Assembly: GCF_000264945.2 (NCBI RefSeq)
Contig: NZ_CP013070.1
Span: 2,046,001 to 2,110,000 of the forward strand
DNA: 64,000 bases
Source of the DNA: Sphingobium indicum B90A
GTDB taxonomy: Bacteria; Pseudomonadota; Alphaproteobacteria; Sphingomonadales; Sphingomonadaceae
Direction of reading: 5' to 3'
Below are positions 10,362 through 19,436 of the stretch, in pieces. Within the stretch, counting starts at the first letter, position 1. Each line of letters begins with the position of its first letter. Under the pieces are notes generated by a model. The model was given only the letters and a program-made list of their open reading frames with translations, searched no databases and was not told where the DNA came from. Position numbers and translations under genes: made by a program.

Positions 10362-11438
10362 ATGGATCAGGAACGCATTGGCGGCGACGGCTTCGCTTTC
10401 GAGGGCAATTGGCGCGACTATGCGCCCATCGCCTTCACCAACCTGCTGCTGACGATCGTCACGCTGGGCATATACCGCTTCTGGGCGACGACGCGCACGC
10501 GACGCTATCTCTGGGCGAACACGCGCTTCATCGACGACAGGCTGGAATGGACGGGAACGGGCAAGGAGCTGTTCCTGGGCTTCCTGATGGTGCTGGCGCT
10601 GATCGGCCTGCCGTTCCTCTTCCTGCAATTCGGCGCGCAGGCCCTCGTCCTCCAGGGGCATGGGGGCATCGCCGCGATACTGACGCTGGCGGCGTTCGTG
10701 ACGATCTTCTACATGGTCGGCCTCGCCCGCTTCCGCGCGCTGCGCTACCGCCTGAGCCGGACATGGTGGCACGGCATCCGGGGCGGCAGCGACGATCAGG
10801 GCTTCGGCTACGGCATTTCCTATATGTGGAAGTCGGCCGTGGGCAGCATGGCTCTCGGCCTGCTCATCCCCTGGTCGATGATGTCGCTGTGGAACGAGCG
10901 CTGGAACAAGATGAGCTTCGGCCCGCACGCCTTCGAAGCGGCGGGCGATCATGGCCCGACCTTCAAGCGCTTCCTCCTCTTCTACCTGCTGCCGATCCTG
11001 CTGTTCGTGGGCGGCGCGGCAATGGCGGCGATGCTGGGCTTTCCGGGGCAGGGAGGCGCCGGATCGCAAATGGCCGGCGCGATCCTGGGCGTGATCGGAT
11101 TCGTGCTGGTCTTCTATCTCGGGCTCGGCCTCATCGCTCTCGCCTTCTACGCCAGCTTCTTCCGGGAAGCGGTGGAGGGACTGTCGCTCACCGGCCTCGA
11201 CTTCCATTTCTACGCCCGGACCAAGGACTGGATATTGCTGTTCCTGGGCGATGTTGCGCTGGTGGTCTGCACGATCGGCATCGGGGCGATCTTCCTGCAA
11301 TATCGGCACTGGAAATTCTTTGTCACCCATATGGGCGCGACCGGCACCATCTATACCGATGAACTCACCCAGTCGCAGACGAAGACCAGCCGCCATGGCG
11401 AGGGACTGCTCGACGCGCTGGACGTCGGCGCTTTCTGA
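10362..11438 (+). CDS. YjgN family (DUF898) inner-membrane protein
   Basis: 358 residues with about six to seven hydrophobic helices and the family signature YAPIAFTNLLLTIVTLGIYRFWATTRTRRYLW near the N terminus, repeated in diverged form (LLFLGDVALVVCTIGIGAIFLQYRHWKFF) near the C terminus. The function of DUF898 is unknown. The start at MDQERIGGDGFAFEG is backed by an AAAGGGGG ribosome binding site. It ends 5 nt before the M48 protease gene, so the two are an operon; this DUF898-M48 pairing is common in proteobacteria. Confidence 0.87.
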   Translation: MDQERIGGDGFAFEGNWRDYAPIAFTNLLLTIVTLGIYRFWATTRTRRYLWANTRFIDDRLEWTGTGKELFLGFLMVLALIGLPFLFLQFGAQALVLQGHGGIAAILTLAAFVTIFYMVGLARFRALRYRLSRTWWHGIRGGSDDQGFGYGISYMWKSAVGSMALGLLIPWSMMSLWNERWNKMSFGPHAFEAAGDHGPTFKRFLLFYLLPILLFVGGAAMAAMLGFPGQGGAGSQMAGAILGVIGFVLVFYLGLGLIALAFYASFFREAVEGLSLTGLDFHFYARTKDWILLFLGDVALVVCTIGIGAIFLQYRHWKFFVTHMGATGTIYTDELTQSQTKTSRHGEGLLDALDVGAF

Positions 11439-11443
11439 ACGGC

Positions 11444-12517
11444 ATGTCGGACTTCCGGCTCTGGCATTATGACGGCGTGACGGCGGTGCGGCGCAACGTC
11501 CTGCTTCGTCCCGCCGGGGCCGGGTTCGTGCTGGAGGAGCCGGAAAGCGGCTGGACGGGCCTGCCCGCCGACTGGAGCGACCTTACCGTCATCGGCCTGC
11601 ACGACGACCGTTCGGCCTATGGGCATAAGGCGGTGCCCGGCTGGCGCCTGGGCTTTTCCGGCGAAGCGCCTCCCGACATCGCCGCCCATCTGCCGAAGGG
11701 CGAACGCTATGGCCGCTGGATCGACCGCTTCGGCCTGTGGCCGGCGGCGGGGATATTCACCATCGCCGCCGCGCTGATCGTCTGGGGCGCGCTCGAAGCG
11801 CCCGCCGTCGTCGCCCCGCTCGTCCCGCAAAGCTGGGAGAACCGGATGGGCGACGCCATGGTGGGCGATTTCGGCGGCCGGTTCTGCCGCACGCCGGCGG
11901 GCGACGCCGCGCTCAGGCGGCTGGCGACGCAGGTCGACCCCGGCGGCGAGGCCCGCGACATAGCGCTCGCCAACATTCCGATGGTGAACGCGGTGACATT
12001 GCCAGGGGGGCGTATCATCCTGTTCGACGGGCTGATCCAGCAGGCCAAGTCCGCCGATGAAGTCGCGGGCGTGCTGGGCCATGAACTGGGCCATGTGCGC
12101 CACCGCGACACGATGACGGGCCTCATCCGCCAGCTAGGCCTCAGCGTCGTGCTGGGCGGCGCGGGGGGCAATGCGGGCAATTATCTGAACGGCGTGCTGT
12201 CGCTGAGCTATGGCCGGGGCGCGGAAACCGCTGCGGACGGCGTCGCCATCGAGCAGATGCGCGCCGCCGGGATTTCGCCCGCCGCGACCGCCGCCTTCTT
12301 CGAACGGATCGGCGGCAAGGAGGAAGGAAGGGAGGCGCGGGCGATGAGCTGGCTTTCCTCCCATCCGCTCTCCGCCGAACGCCGCCGCCGTTTTACCGCC
12401 GCCGTGAAGCCGGGCGCGGCCTATCGCCCGGCGCTGGATCAGGCGCAATGGCAGGCGCTGCGAACCTCCTGCGCCAGCGATCCGAAGGTCGCCAAATTCT
12501 GGGGGCGATCCTTTTAG
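11444..12517 (+). CDS. M48 family metallopeptidase, membrane-anchored
   Basis: 357 residues. A membrane helix (about 95-115, FGLWPAAGIFTIAAALIVWGAL) precedes a zinc protease domain with HELGHVRHRD (about residue 205) and the downstream ligand region RGAETAADGVAIEQM. Likely an envelope protease facing the periplasm, as in Oma1/LoiP relatives, though the target is unknown. Operon partner of the DUF898 gene. Its stop codon TAG is the first three bases of the inverted-repeat element that follows, so the element may have set the present C terminus. Confidence 0.9.
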   Translation: MSDFRLWHYDGVTAVRRNVLLRPAGAGFVLEEPESGWTGLPADWSDLTVIGLHDDRSAYGHKAVPGWRLGFSGEAPPDIAAHLPKGERYGRWIDRFGLWPAAGIFTIAAALIVWGALEAPAVVAPLVPQSWENRMGDAMVGDFGGRFCRTPAGDAALRRLATQVDPGGEARDIALANIPMVNAVTLPGGRIILFDGLIQQAKSADEVAGVLGHELGHVRHRDTMTGLIRQLGLSVVLGGAGGNAGNYLNGVLSLSYGRGAETAADGVAIEQMRAAGISPAATAAFFERIGGKEEGREARAMSWLSSHPLSAERRRRFTAAVKPGAAYRPALDQAQWQALRTSCASDPKVAKFWGRSF

Positions 12518-12660
12518 GGTGTGTGGGGATTCAGTTCAGGGCGCGGCGAAAATAGTGGATTTCGAGAACCGGCGCGCAGCGTACTTCAGTACGTGAGCAC
12601 CGGAAGCGGAGAAAGCCGCTATTTGCAGCCCGCCATGGGCTGAATCCCCCACACGCCCTA
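12515..12660. repeat. 146-bp inverted-repeat element (MITE-like)
   Basis: The ends are matching inverted repeats: TAGGGTGTGTGGGGATTCAG at the left and, read from the other strand, TAGGGCGTGTGGGG then GATTCAG at the right. The inside is also nearly self-complementary: AAATAGTGGATTTC (left) pairs with GAAAGCCGCTATTT (right), and a CGTAC-TTCA-GTACG hairpin forms the tip. It encodes nothing. It could be a miniature transposable element with a TA target, or a large REP-type hairpin. Confidence 0.7.
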
Positions 12661-12715
12661 GAGCGATTTCCAAGCGATCGGAACCGATCGCTGGTCAAGA
12701 AATCGCGGAAAACAA
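12661..12715. repeat. GAGCGATTTCC two-tier palindrome (copy 1)
   Basis: Nested inverted repeats: GCGATTTC pairs with GAAATCGC on the outside, and AGCGATCGG pairs with CCGATCGCT inside with an AA turn. A nearly identical copy lies at 43863-43917. It abuts the 146-bp element directly, and both share the CTA junction. Confidence 0.75.
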
Positions 12716-12749
12716 GGAATCGCATGGCTGGCATCGTTGCCGGCCTCCC

Positions 12750-12790
12750 ATGAAAAGGGGCCGGCGTCTCGCGACCCGACCCCTTTTCAT
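12750..12790 (-). terminator. Probable terminator of typA
   Basis: Perfect 11-bp arms ATGAAAAGGGG and CCCCTTTTCAT separated by 19 nt, 12 nt beyond the typA stop. Read on the minus strand the second arm ends in a short T run. The stem is moderate, so the assignment is tentative. Confidence 0.45.
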
Positions 12791-12801
12791 CCCTCCAACG
12801 A

Positions 12802-14622
12802 TCAGGCCGCAGCCTTGGCCCGCGACATGCGCTTGCGTTCATTGGGATCGAGATAGCGCTTGCGCAGGCGGATGTTCTTGGGCGTCACCTCGACCATCTC
12901 ATCATCGTCGATATAGGCGATGGCCTGTTCCAGCGTCATCTTCCAGGGCGGGGTCAGGCGGATGCTGTCATCCTTGCCGCTGGCGCGGAAGTTGGTCAGC
13001 GCCTTCGACTTCATCGGATTGACTTCCAGGTCTTCCGGCTTGGCGTTCTGGCCGATGATCATGCCTTCGTAGAGCGCCTCGCCCACGCCGACCATCAGCA
13101 CGCCGCGTTCCTCCAGCGGGCCGAGGGCGTAGGCGACAGCCTCGCCCGCGCCGTTGGAGATCAGCACGCCGTTCTTGCGCCCTTCGATATTGCCCTTGTG
13201 CGGGCCATATTTCTCGAACAGCCGGTTCATGATGCCGGTGCCGCGCGTGTCGGACAGGAATTCGCCATGATAGCCGATCAGGCCGCGCGAGGGCGCGGAG
13301 AAGGTGATGCGGGTCTTGCCGCCGCCCGACGGGCGCATGTCGGTCATTTCCGCCTTGCGCTGGTTCATCTTGTCGACGACCGTCGAGGAGAATTCATCAT
13401 CCACGTCGATGACGACGGTTTCATAAGGCTCGGTCCTGTTGCCGTTCTCATCCTCGCCGAACAGCACGCGGGGGCGCGAAATGCCGAGTTCGAAGCCCTC
13501 GCGGCGCATCGTCTCGATCAGCACGCCAAGCTGCAGTTCGCCGCGACCGGCGACTTCGAAACTGTCCTTGTCGGCCGATTCCGTCACCTTGATCGCGACG
13601 TTGGATTCCGCTTCGCGCATCAGGCGGTCGCGGATCATGCGGCTCGTCACCTTGCTGCCTTCGCGGCCCGCCATCGGCGAGTCATTGACGGCAAAGCGCA
13701 TCGAGAGGGTCGGCGGATCGATCGGCTGGGCCTGGATCGCGGTGGTGACGGACGGGTCGGCGATGGTGTTGGCCACGGTCGCGACGGTCAGGCCGGCAAG
13801 GCTGATGATGTCGCCCGCCTTCGCCTCTTCCACCGGCACCCGGTCAAGCCCGCGGAAGGACAGGATCTTCGACGCGCGGCCGGTTTCCAGCACATTGCCG
13901 TCGGCGTCGATGGCATGGATCGGCTGGTTGACCTTGAGCGTGCCGGAATTGACGCGGCCGGTGAGGATGCGGCCCAGGAAATTGTCGCGGTCGAGCAGCG
14001 TCACCAGGAAGCTGAACGGCGCGTCCACGTCCAGCGCCGGGGGCGGCACATGGTCGACGATCTTCTGGAACAGCGGCTCCAGCGTGCCGGAACGCAGCGA
14101 CGGGTCTTCATTGGCATAGCCGTTGCGGCCCGACGCATAGAGGACCGGGAAGTCGAGCTGCTCGTCGGTGGCGTCCAGCGTCACGAACAGGTCGAACACC
14201 TCGTCCAGCACTTCCTGGATGCGCTCGTCCGGGCGGTCGATCTTGTTGACGACGACGATGGGGCGAAGACCCAGGGCCAGCGCCTTGCCGGTCACGAACT
14301 TGGTCTGCGGCATCGCGCCTTCCGACGAATCGACCAGCAGGATCACGCCGTCGACCATGGACAGGATGCGCTCCACCTCGCCGCCGAAGTCGGCGTGGCC
14401 GGGCGTGTCGACGATGTTGATGCGCGTGCCGTTCCATTCGACCGAGGTGGGCTTCGCCAGAATGGTGATGCCGCGTTCCTTTTCCAGGTCGTTGGAGTCC
14501 ATCGCCCGTTCCTCGACGCGCTGGTTGTCGCGGAAGGTGCCGGACTGGCGGAAAAGCTGGTCGACGAGCGTGGTCTTGCCATGGTCGACGTGCGCGATGA
14601 TCGCGATATTACGCAGGGACAT
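12802..14622 (-). CDS. typA: Ribosome-associated GTPase TypA/BipA
   Basis: 606 residues, the family length. It is a translational GTPase of the EF-G class that acts in 50S assembly and stress growth. Motifs: G1 AHVDHGKTT, effector ERGITI, G3 DTPGHADF, G4 NKIDRP, followed by domain II and the BipA-specific C-terminal domain ([40 protein letters not shown]). The ATG at 14622 gives [18 protein letters not shown], the standard N terminus. Confidence 0.97.
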   Translation of the reverse strand: MSLRNIAIIAHVDHGKTTLVDQLFRQSGTFRDNQRVEERAMDSNDLEKERGITILAKPTSVEWNGTRINIVDTPGHADFGGEVERILSMVDGVILLVDSSEGAMPQTKFVTGKALALGLRPIVVVNKIDRPDERIQEVLDEVFDLFVTLDATDEQLDFPVLYASGRNGYANEDPSLRSGTLEPLFQKIVDHVPPPALDVDAPFSFLVTLLDRDNFLGRILTGRVNSGTLKVNQPIHAIDADGNVLETGRASKILSFRGLDRVPVEEAKAGDIISLAGLTVATVANTIADPSVTTAIQAQPIDPPTLSMRFAVNDSPMAGREGSKVTSRMIRDRLMREAESNVAIKVTESADKDSFEVAGRGELQLGVLIETMRREGFELGISRPRVLFGEDENGNRTEPYETVVIDVDDEFSSTVVDKMNQRKAEMTDMRPSGGGKTRITFSAPSRGLIGYHGEFLSDTRGTGIMNRLFEKYGPHKGNIEGRKNGVLISNGAGEAVAYALGPLEERGVLMVGVGEALYEGMIIGQNAKPEDLEVNPMKSKALTNFRASGKDDSIRLTPPWKMTLEQAIAYIDDDEMVEVTPKNIRLRKRYLDPNERKRMSRAKAAA

Positions 14623-14743
14623 GCAACTGCCTTCGGGATTTAAGGTTTCCCGGCGGGCACCGCGCCTGCTCAGGACTATCGGGCGCGCCCCTACAGGAAA
14701 TGACGCGCTGCGGCAAGGGCGGCGCGTCGGCTGGGAGAAAGGC

Positions 14744-16450
14744 TCAGTGGTCGGATGCCGCGAAGGCGCCGATCCCCGTTTCCGCCCGCACCCGCTGCGC
14801 CGGATAGCCCGCCTTGTCCACCGCCGCGCGGGGCGAGCGGTCGAGCAAAGAGATCAGCCAGATCGAGAGGAAGCCCGCCGGGACGGAGAAGATCGCCGCG
14901 GAACTGTAGGGGAAGGGCGCGGGGCCGAGGTTGAAGGTGGTCGTCCACACGGCGGGCGACAGCAGCGTCAGCACGAAGGCGGTCAGCAGGCCGATGGTCC
15001 CGCCCCAGGCCGCGCCCCGCGTGGTGCATCCGTTCCAGAGCAGCGAGAGGATCAGCACCGGGAAATTGCCCGACGCGGCCAGCGCGAAGGCCAGGCTGAC
15101 CATGAAGGCGACATTCTGCTTTTCGAACAGCAGCCCCAGCAGCACCGCCAGCGCGCCCAGCGCCAGCGTGGTCAGCCGCGACACGCGCAGTTCGTCCGCC
15201 GAACTCGCCTGGCCATGCTTGAAGACCGTGGCGTAGAGATCGTGGCTGACCGCCGACGCCGCAGAGAGCGTCAGCCCCGCCACCACGGCGAGGATGGTCG
15301 CGAAGGCCACCGCCGAAATGAAGCCCAGAAAGGCGTTGCCGCCAATCGCATGGGCCAGATGGATCGCCGCCATGTTCCCGCCGCCGCGAAGCGCGCCCTG
15401 CCCGTCCAGATAGCTGGATTCCGTTCCCACCAGCACGATGGCGCCGAAGCCGATGATGAAGGTCAGGATGTAGAAATAGCCGATCCACCCGGTCGCCCAC
15501 AGCACCGACTTGCGCGCTTCCTTCGCATCGGGAACGGTGAAGAAGCGCATCAATATGTGCGGCAGGCCCGCGGTTCCCAGCATCAGCGCGAGGCCGAAGG
15601 AAATGGCGGAGACGGGATCCTTGATGAAATTGCCCGGCGCCATGATGGAGCGCCCCCTCTCCGCCGCTTCGGCCGTGGTCGCGCCATCGGCAAGGGCCGC
15701 CTGCGTCTTCACCTCCACCGCGCGGGCGAACAGCGCTTCAAGGCTGAAACCCATATGCGCCAGCACCATCAGCGCCATGAAGCTGGCGCCGCCCAGCAGC
15801 AGCACCGCCTTGATGATCTGCACCCAGGTGGTGGCGCGCATGCCGCCGAACAGCACATAGAGCATCATCAGCGCGCCGACGATCACCACCGCCACGGCAT
15901 AGGGCAGGCCGAACAGCAGCTTGATGAGCTGCCCCGCCCCGACCATCTGCGCGATCAGGTAGAAGCTGACGACCAGCAAGGTGCTGACCGCCGCGAAGCT
16001 GCGCACCGGCGGCTGGGCGAAGCGGTAGGAGGCGACGTCGGCGAAGGTGAAGCGGCCGAGATTGCGCAGCCGTTCCGCCATCAGGAACAGCAGGATCGGC
16101 CAGCCCACCAGAAAGCCGGTGGAGTAGATGAGGCCATCATAGCCGTCGTTGAAGATCTGCGCCGAGATGCCGAGGAAGGAGGCGGCCGACATATAGTCGC
16201 CCGCCATGGCGAGGCCGTTCTGGAAACCGCTGATCCCGCCGCCCGCCGTGTAGAAGTCGGACGCGGTGCGGGTGCGCGCCGCAGCCGCCTTGGTGATCCA
16301 GAGCGTCAGCCCGACAAAGGCGACGAACATGAGGATCGCGACCCAGTTGACCGGCTGGCGCTGCGCCTCCCCCTCCAGCGCCGCCGCGAGCGCGGGGAGT
16401 GGGAGAAGGGCGATGGAAACGGCGGCGAGCGCGGCAAGCCACGCCGTCAT
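14744..16450 (-). CDS. actP: Cation/acetate symporter ActP (sodium:solute symporter family)
   Basis: 568 residues with an N-terminal signal-like helix ([22 protein letters not shown]) and about 13 membrane segments of the SSS fold. The [30 protein letters not shown] segment is typical of ActP. It takes up acetate and related short carboxylates with Na+. Its ATG overlaps the stop of the DUF485 gene upstream by 4 nt (ATGA), matching the E. coli yjcH-actP arrangement. No acetyl-CoA synthetase gene is adjacent here. Confidence 0.93.
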   Translation of the reverse strand: MTAWLAALAAVSIALLPLPALAAALEGEAQRQPVNWVAILMFVAFVGLTLWITKAAAARTRTASDFYTAGGGISGFQNGLAMAGDYMSAASFLGISAQIFNDGYDGLIYSTGFLVGWPILLFLMAERLRNLGRFTFADVASYRFAQPPVRSFAAVSTLLVVSFYLIAQMVGAGQLIKLLFGLPYAVAVVIVGALMMLYVLFGGMRATTWVQIIKAVLLLGGASFMALMVLAHMGFSLEALFARAVEVKTQAALADGATTAEAAERGRSIMAPGNFIKDPVSAISFGLALMLGTAGLPHILMRFFTVPDAKEARKSVLWATGWIGYFYILTFIIGFGAIVLVGTESSYLDGQGALRGGGNMAAIHLAHAIGGNAFLGFISAVAFATILAVVAGLTLSAASAVSHDLYATVFKHGQASSADELRVSRLTTLALGALAVLLGLLFEKQNVAFMVSLAFALAASGNFPVLILSLLWNGCTTRGAAWGGTIGLLTAFVLTLLSPAVWTTTFNLGPAPFPYSSAAIFSVPAGFLSIWLISLLDRSPRAAVDKAGYPAQRVRAETGIGAFAASDH

Positions 16451-16809
16451 GCGGCGCGATCCTGGAAGCCGTGGTCGGTCAGGAGCGCGGCCATCTGGGC
16501 GTCATGATGGCGGTTGGCATGGGCCACATAAGCGCCGGTCAGCGCGATGGCGAGCAGGATGAGGCCAAGGCCAAGCGGAATGCCGATCGAGGTCACGCCC
16601 TGGCCGATCGGCATGCCCAGCAGCGCCTTGTCGAAAGCGACCAGCAGCAGATAGCCGACGAAAGCGAAGAAGATGACGGCGGACAGCAGCCAGCCGAGCC
16701 GCGCCCGCCGCGCCACCAGCCGGGCATAGCGCGGATCGGCCGCCACGGCTGCGATCCTCTGTTCGTCCGGTCCGTCGTTCAATGCGCCCTCCTTCGTGCC
16801 TTGCGCCAT
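16447..16809 (-). CDS. DUF485 (YjcH-like) membrane protein
   Basis: 120 residues, two membrane helices (about 37-60 and 75-100) with [35 protein letters not shown] before and within the first. This family nearly always precedes actP and is thought to help the symporter; its exact role is not known. The start [13 protein letters not shown] is chosen as the first ATG giving the family N terminus. Four-nt overlap with actP. Confidence 0.88.
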   Translation of the reverse strand: MAQGTKEGALNDGPDEQRIAAVAADPRYARLVARRARLGWLLSAVIFFAFVGYLLLVAFDKALLGMPIGQGVTSIGIPLGLGLILLAIALTGAYVAHANRHHDAQMAALLTDHGFQDRAA

Positions 16810-16881
16810 GCTAACCGGGCGCCGGGCGATTGCAATGGCAAGGGGTGAGGGTTTAAAGCTCGCATCATGGACTTGCGGGCC

Positions 16882-16907
16882 AACTGTTCTATACGCATAT
16901 AACAGTT
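16882..16907. promoter_or_regulatory. 26-bp palindromic operator upstream of telA
   Basis: Near-perfect inverted repeat with arms AACTGTT-C/A-TAT and ATA-T-AACAGTT, ending 28 bp before the telA start and lying between the divergent DUF485-actP and telA units. Its size and symmetry fit a dimeric repressor or activator site; the AT-rich centre resembles a -10 region, so the protein could occlude RNA polymerase. The regulator is not identified. Confidence 0.55.
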
Positions 16908-16935
16908 CGAACCCCCCTCGCCCCTGGGAGATGAC

Positions 16936-18147
16936 ATGGCTTCGACCGCGCCGACCGCCGCCGCTGACACGCTGAACCTGACCCCGCCCGATCCGGTGCC
17001 GCCGGTCGCGCCTGAAAAGGCGGCAGGGCTGGTGCCGCTGGACGAGGAGAAACGCTCGAAGCTGGACGAGAAGGTCGATGCCTTCATCGACGATCTGGTG
17101 GCGCAGGACGCCAATTCGCCCGAATTCGGCCAGCGGGTCGACCAGCTTACGAATATGGGGCGCAAGGAAATCGCGGAAGCGGCCGGGCACAGCAACCGCT
17201 TCCTCGACCGGCCGGTGCGGGCGATGGACAGCGACAACAAGGTCGGGGTTGACCTGGCGGAACTGCGCCGCACCATCGAGGATCTCGATCCGGGGAGGCG
17301 CGGCAGCCTGACCGCGCCGAAAAAGCTGTTCGGCCTGATCCCCTTCGGCAACCGGATGCGCGATTATTTCGACAGCTACAAGAGCGCGCAGAGCCACATC
17401 AATTCGATCCTGGGTTCCCTCGCCAGCGGCAAGGACGTGCTGATCAAGGACAATGCCGCCATCGATGTCGAGCGGCAGAATATGTGGGCCACGATGGGCC
17501 GCCTGGAGCAGATGATCCACATCTCCAAGACGCTGGACGCCCGGCTGGAGGCGAAGGCGCTGGAACTGGATCCGACCGATCCGGCCAAGGCCAAGGCGAT
17601 CCGCGAGAGCGCCCTCTTCTACATCCGCCAGCGCACGCAGGACCTGCTGACGCAGATGGCGGTGACGGTGCAGGGCTATCTGGCGCTGGACCTGGTCAAG
17701 AAGAACAATGTGGAGCTGGTGAAGGGCGTGGACCGCGCCAGCACCACGACCGTGGCCGCGCTGCGCACCGCCGTGACCGTGGCGCAGGCGCTGGTCGGGC
17801 AACGCCTGGTGCTGGAACAGATCACCGCGCTCAACACCACCACCGCGAACATGATCGATTCGACCGGCGAGATGCTGAAGAACCAGACGGCGCAGATCCA
17901 CGAGCAGGCCGCGTCCAGCACCATTCCCATCGAGACGCTGCAGCGCGCCTTCCAGAATATCTACGACACGATGGACAATATCGATGCGTTCAAGCTGAAG
18001 GCGCTGGAGAATATGAAGACGACGGTGAACACGCTGTCGAACGAGGTGGAAAAGTCCAAGGGCTATATCGCCCGCGCCGAAGGACAGGCGCAGGCGGCGA
18101 GCCAGGCGCGGGCCGACAATCCGCTGCTGAGTTCCATCGAGGCGTAA
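16936..18147 (+). CDS. Toxic anion resistance protein, TelA family
   Basis: 403 residues, mostly helical with long coiled-coil stretches; no membrane segment. Family signatures: FGNRMRDYFDSYKSAQSHINSILGSLASGKDVLIKDNAAID and LVKKNNVELVKGVDRASTTTVAALRTAVTVAQAL. The family is named from tellurite resistance (KlaB/TelA) but chromosomal members are linked to stress and membrane functions; here no ter or other tellurite genes are present, so resistance is not implied. Heads a unit with the XpaC-like gene 4 nt downstream. Confidence 0.9.
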   Translation: MASTAPTAAADTLNLTPPDPVPPVAPEKAAGLVPLDEEKRSKLDEKVDAFIDDLVAQDANSPEFGQRVDQLTNMGRKEIAEAAGHSNRFLDRPVRAMDSDNKVGVDLAELRRTIEDLDPGRRGSLTAPKKLFGLIPFGNRMRDYFDSYKSAQSHINSILGSLASGKDVLIKDNAAIDVERQNMWATMGRLEQMIHISKTLDARLEAKALELDPTDPAKAKAIRESALFYIRQRTQDLLTQMAVTVQGYLALDLVKKNNVELVKGVDRASTTTVAALRTAVTVAQALVGQRLVLEQITALNTTTANMIDSTGEMLKNQTAQIHEQAASSTIPIETLQRAFQNIYDTMDNIDAFKLKALENMKTTVNTLSNEVEKSKGYIARAEGQAQAASQARADNPLLSSIEA

Positions 18148-18151
18148 GGGA

Positions 18152-18865
18152 ATGGGCCGTTCCGACCGCGTGCTGGCCGATGCGGAGGCCGTCCTCCGCC
18201 GCCACAGCGAGCGCGGGCAGAGCCTGTCGGCGCGCGCCCGGCAACGGCGCAACGCGGCGCTGATGCGGAAGGTCAAACATGCCTTCTGGGCGGTGGTTGC
18301 GGTCCTGGTCGCCAGCGCGGTGGCGGGTTTCGTGACCCCGCTGGGCACGACCGGGGTGATGATCGCGCTGGGGGTCATGCTGGCGGCCGTGCTGCTGGTC
18401 GCCATGCTGCCCGGCGAAAAAAGGGTGCGGACGGAGGCGCTGGCGGACACCGCGCTCACCGCCCTGCCCCTGCAAACCGAAATCTGGCTGGAAAACCAGC
18501 GCAAGGCGCTGCCCGCGCCCGCCGTCACGCTGGTCGACAGCATCGGCGTCAAGCTGGAAGCTCTGGCGCCGCAACTCGAACGGCTGGGCGAGCAGGATCC
18601 GGCGGCGCAGGAAATCCGCAAATTGCTGGCCGATCACCTGCCCGAACTCGTCACCGGCTACCGATCCATTCCCGAGCCGCTTCGGCGGGAGGAGCGCAAT
18701 GGGCGCGTTCCCGAACGGCAATTGATCGATGGGCTGGGCGTGATCGACGCCGAAATCGCGCGGATGAGCGAAAATCTGGCGAGCGGCGACCTCGACAAGC
18801 TGGCGGTGCAGAACCGCTTTCTGGAACTCAAATATCAGGAAGCGAAGGAACTTGGGCAGGATTGA
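18152..18865 (+). CDS. XpaC-like membrane protein, TelA partner
   Basis: 237 residues. Two adjacent hydrophobic helices (about 43-60 and 66-85) are followed by a helical cytoplasmic domain. Position directly after telA and the overall layout match the XpaC-like (5-bromo-4-chloroindolyl phosphate hydrolysis) family found beside TelA in many bacteria; that name reflects an old plate phenotype and not a proven enzyme. The family assignment rests more on context than on motifs. Confidence 0.65.
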   Translation: MGRSDRVLADAEAVLRRHSERGQSLSARARQRRNAALMRKVKHAFWAVVAVLVASAVAGFVTPLGTTGVMIALGVMLAAVLLVAMLPGEKRVRTEALADTALTALPLQTEIWLENQRKALPAPAVTLVDSIGVKLEALAPQLERLGEQDPAAQEIRKLLADHLPELVTGYRSIPEPLRREERNGRVPERQLIDGLGVIDAEIARMSENLASGDLDKLAVQNRFLELKYQEAKELGQD

Positions 18866-18880
18866 CGCCTTCCTACGCCG

Positions 18881-19036
18881 ATGATCCATCTGACGCTGAT
18901 CATCGTCGATTTCCTGACAGGCCTGCTGGCGGCCGGCGCCTGGGCGCTGGCAAGCGCCGGAGGGGCGATCGCGGCGCTGGTCGGCGGCGGATTGCTGGGC
19001 ATGTCCTTCTTTCGGAGGTGGCGGCGGAAGGGCTGA
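18881..19036 (+). CDS. Small membrane protein, 51 residues
   Basis: ATG at 18881, 16 nt after the XpaC-like gene, encodes MIHLTLIIVDFLTGLLAAGA... with two hydrophobic stretches (5-28 and 28-44) and a basic end FFRRWRRKG. That positive-inside tail and the position make it a plausible third gene of the telA unit. There is no strong ribosome binding site, so expression is uncertain. Confidence 0.4.
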   Translation: MIHLTLIIVDFLTGLLAAGAWALASAGGAIAALVGGGLLGMSFFRRWRRKG

Positions 19037-19049
19037 CGGAACCGGAAGT

Positions 19050-19346
19050 TCAGGCGCCTTCTATCCACGCGTCCATCGCCTCCTGGGTCAGGGGCTGGCT
19101 GAACTGGATGCCGAAACGCTTGCCGTTTGCCCAGATGACGCGGGCGCTGGCCTGCACGCCCAGCGCTTCGACGACGAGATAGGCGCCCTGCCCCGGCGGC
19201 GTTTCGCAATAGGCCAGCGCGCCCCAGCAGGACAGGTCCAGAAAATGCGCCCTGGCCGCCATGCCGCCGAAACGCAGCGCCACCGGCCCGAACATCTTGC
19301 GGCGCGGTTCGAGCCGCCTTTCCCCGGCGCCAGTCAGATCAATCAT
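19050..19346 (-). CDS. PilZ domain protein
   Basis: 98 residues. The N-terminal c-di-GMP motif is recognisable as RRLEPRRKMFGPVALR (RxxxR type) and the second motif as LDLSCWGALAYC (D/NxSxxG type, here DLSCWG). A single-domain PilZ protein is expected to bind c-di-GMP and contact a partner. It is convergent with the telA unit. A second single-domain PilZ gene is at 61403-61720. Confidence 0.85.
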   Translation of the reverse strand: MIDLTGAGERRLEPRRKMFGPVALRFGGMAARAHFLDLSCWGALAYCETPPGQGAYLVVEALGVQASARVIWANGKRFGIQFSQPLTQEAMDAWIEGA

Positions 19347-19436
19347 ATCCCGGCCTCTCCCCCCGGTATGAGAATCATGTTGGTCGCCCCTTAATCATAT
19401 TACGGGCGAAGGAAAGCATTTCAGGGCGGCAAGGGT

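Noticed and set aside
12531..12842. 103-residue reverse-strand frame with FRDFLTSDRFRSLGNRS
   Set aside because: It is the translation of the two hairpin repeats; a related peptide arises from the repeat copy at 43863. Not a gene.
16885..16912. GTTC...GTTC pair in the telA operator considered as a LexA box
   Set aside because: The spacing is far larger than 7 bp; the site is better explained as a palindrome.
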